NCBI GenBank assembly: GCA_045646865.1
Contig: JAZRLM010000016.1
Coordinates: 1-5,380, forward strand
Source of the DNA: SIG440 sp045646865
GTDB lineage: Bacteria > Bacillota > Clostridia > Monoglobales > Monoglobaceae
Reading direction: 5' to 3'
DNA length: 5,380 nt
Shown here: one piece after another, positions 4,680-5,380 of the stretch
Layout of the letters: each line of letters opens with the position of its first letter
Position numbering within the stretch: position 1 is the stretch's first letter
The notes under the pieces: model-generated
Database searches by the model: none
Told to the model about the DNA's origin: nothing
Seen by the model: only the letters and a program-made list of their open reading frames with translations
Made by a program: the position numbers and the translations under genes

Positions 4680-5195
4680 TGCTCTAACCTACAGGACTCG
4701 AAGCCGACTCGAAATACAACAAGCTGAGAGATGACGGTACAATTACGGAAATTAATATGTGGACCCGGACAATTCTTAATAAAATGCTTAATAATAAGCA
4801 TTATACGGTAAAATTAATATTCGTAAGATACAAAGTGGATAAAATCCAAGGTAAAACAGCCACCAGAGTGCCACGAGATAAGTGGATTATTACCGAGAAT
4901 GCTCATGAGCCGATTGTAAACGAAGAACTGTTCGACATCGTGAAATCTAAAGAGAGTAAATCACGAAAAAGAGTTGGATTGGGCACAACATTATTCAGTG
5001 GCAAGGTTGTTTACGCATGCTGCGGAAGGAGTTTTTACACATGGTCAAAGAATCATGTTATTTTCTGCCAGACTCCTATTTTGACAAGAAGCAATCCGGG
5101 TTGCTATGATAAAAAGATACGCGAGAATGATTTAATAGCTTTAATTGAAAACTCTATTAAATTCGTTCTGCTTTTAGCTTTTAGCGCTGATGATA

Positions 5196-5227
5196 CACAA
5201 AAAAAGACACCCTTACGGATGTCTTTT
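5196..5227 (-). terminator. Intrinsic terminator after the 5S-like segment
   Basis: The stem pairs 5202-5209 with 5220-5227 (8 bp), then one mismatch, then CC/GG closing a 4-nt loop. On the minus strand it is followed by a run of T complementary to the A run at 5198-5205. It lies a few nucleotides after the 5S-like 3' end, the usual layout at the end of an rRNA operon. Downstream on the minus strand is the recombinase remnant, which is convergent. Confidence 0.72.
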
Positions 5228-5233
5228 ATCAGT

Positions 5234-5266
5234 TCCGGCAGCGTCTTACTTTCCCAGGCAGCTGGA
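5234..5266 (-). rRNA. Possible 5S rRNA 3'-end fragment
   Basis: The minus strand reads GCCTGGGAAAGTAAGACGC then TGCCGGAAC. This matches the 3' end of Firmicute 5S rRNA (helix IV 3' strand, loop E region, and the closing strand of helix I). The matching 5' strand of helix I (a TCCGGCAGC-like sequence) and the conserved GAACACGGAAGTTAAG block are not found further upstream on the minus strand within the window, so at most the last 33 nt or so are present. The terminator directly after it supports an rRNA-operon origin. It could instead be part of another structured RNA, because GTTCC (5264-5268) can also pair with GGAAC. Confidence 0.4.
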
Positions 5267-5274
5267 ACGTTAAG

Positions 5275-5358
5275 CCAACAGTTCGGTGAACTGTTGGTAG
5301 TGTAAGTTTGCAAAAACCGAGAGGTTTTTGGAATTGGGAAGAAATCTGTTAAGATTTC
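5275..5358. repeat. Cluster of three perfect hairpins
   Basis: Three perfect inverted repeats lie in a row. CCAACAGTTC/GAACTGTTGG at 5275-5284 and 5288-5297 has a 10 bp stem and 3-nt loop. CAAAAACC/GGTTTTTG at 5311-5318 and 5323-5330 has an 8 bp stem and, on the plus strand, a GAGA loop. GAAATCT/AGATTTC at 5341-5347 and 5352-5358 has a 7 bp stem and 4-nt loop. No convincing protein is seen here. The set precedes the 5S-like segment and terminator on the minus strand and could be one structured transcript. Confidence 0.6.
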
Positions 5359-5380
5359 ATCCACTAAATAAATCCCCCAA

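Larger units (their letters stand above)
4489..4687. other. Gene-free segment with hairpins and phased repeats
   Basis: Downstream of the Fe-S gene no coding signal is seen in any frame. The stretch holds two large inverted repeats (4518-4559 and 4595-4628) and a T-rich run with TTATC at 10 bp spacing (4644-4668). It ends in a TAA that bounds the recombinase remnant's frame. It probably marks the edge of an old insertion. Confidence 0.5.
4757..5305 (+). pseudogene. Large serine recombinase remnant (recombinase domain and zinc ribbon)
   Basis: The open frame encodes 182 residues, of which about the first 135 look like a large serine recombinase of the TnpX/TndX kind. WTRTILNKMLNNKHY (2-16) matches the WxxxTIxxILxNxxY motif. 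VPRDKWIITENAHEPIVNEE (38-57) and then LF match the end of the recombinase domain. LFSGKVVYACCGR (79-91) with Cys104 and Cys116 is the zinc ribbon. The catalytic resolvase domain (about 150 residues with the Ser nucleophile) is absent: the frame is closed by TAA at 4685-4687. The first zinc cysteine is replaced by Tyr86. After about residue 135 (near 5162) the frame runs into unrelated DNA that reads as a terminator and rRNA-like segment on the other strand. Enzymes of this family move integrative elements and phages; this copy cannot act. Only a weak GGA precedes ATG 4757, so it is probably not expressed. Confidence 0.78.

Noticed and set aside
4688..4756. Extension of the recombinase frame upstream of ATG 4757
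   Set aside because: The frame is open back to 4688, but there is no start codon and the residues do not clearly match the family until just before the WTRTIL motif.
5104..5364. Minus-strand 86-codon frame opposite the recombinase remnant
   Set aside because: It runs through the hairpins, the 5S-like segment and its terminator, which argues for non-coding DNA; no domain is recognised and there is no good start signal.
1..5380. CRISPR array, tRNA genes or intact insertion sequence
   Set aside because: No regularly spaced repeats with spacers, no cloverleaf-like sequence and no intact transposase were seen on either strand by eye.

Overview
The window comes from a low-GC Gram-positive anaerobe, most likely a member of the Clostridia (gut-type Eubacteriales). 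The signs are AT-rich intergenic DNA, strong AGGAGG-type ribosome binding sites, an AbrB/SpoVT-type regulator, a ferredoxin-like Fe-S protein with a divergent Crp/Fnr regulator, an SdpI-family protein and a large serine recombinase remnant. The placement rests on gene content only; species cannot be named.

Left edge (1-390, minus strand): a short AbrB-type regulator gene is followed 4 nt later by the first 36 codons of an MGT/UGT-type glycosyltransferase, cut off by the window edge. The pair has a near-ideal promoter (TTGACA, 17 bp, TATGAT) overlapped by a perfect inverted repeat, suggesting autoregulation.

Middle (407-3703, minus strand): an apparent single long operon. In order of transcription it holds a Crp/Fnr regulator, a small PAS protein (1 nt gap), a GNAT acetyltransferase (28 nt gap), a broken DUF5714/ArsC segment (17 nt gap), a nucleotidyltransferase (2 nt gap) and an SdpI-family membrane protein (42 nt gap). 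Two tandem intrinsic terminators follow. The broken segment is a deletion scar: the start of a DUF5714 zinc-ribbon gene is joined out of frame to the end of a thioredoxin-type arsenate reductase gene.

Divergent switch (3704-3789): an 86 bp region carries two opposed promoters and a perfect palindrome GTTGTA-AA-TACAAC. The palindrome is centred about 41.5 bp upstream of the predicted start of the plus-strand Fe-S gene and lies just downstream of the predicted start of the crp-like gene. That layout would let one protein activate the Fe-S gene and repress its own operon. The Fe-S/Crp pairing resembles nitrosative or oxidative stress modules of the HcpR type, but no hydroxylamine reductase (hcp) gene is present here.

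Right part (4489-5380): a decayed region. It holds two large hairpins, helically phased TTATC repeats, the C-terminal part of a serine recombinase without its catalytic domain and with a damaged zinc ribbon, a segment resembling the 3' end of 5S rRNA with a terminator on the minus strand, and three consecutive perfect hairpins. This looks like the edge of a degraded mobile element or a rearrangement junction.
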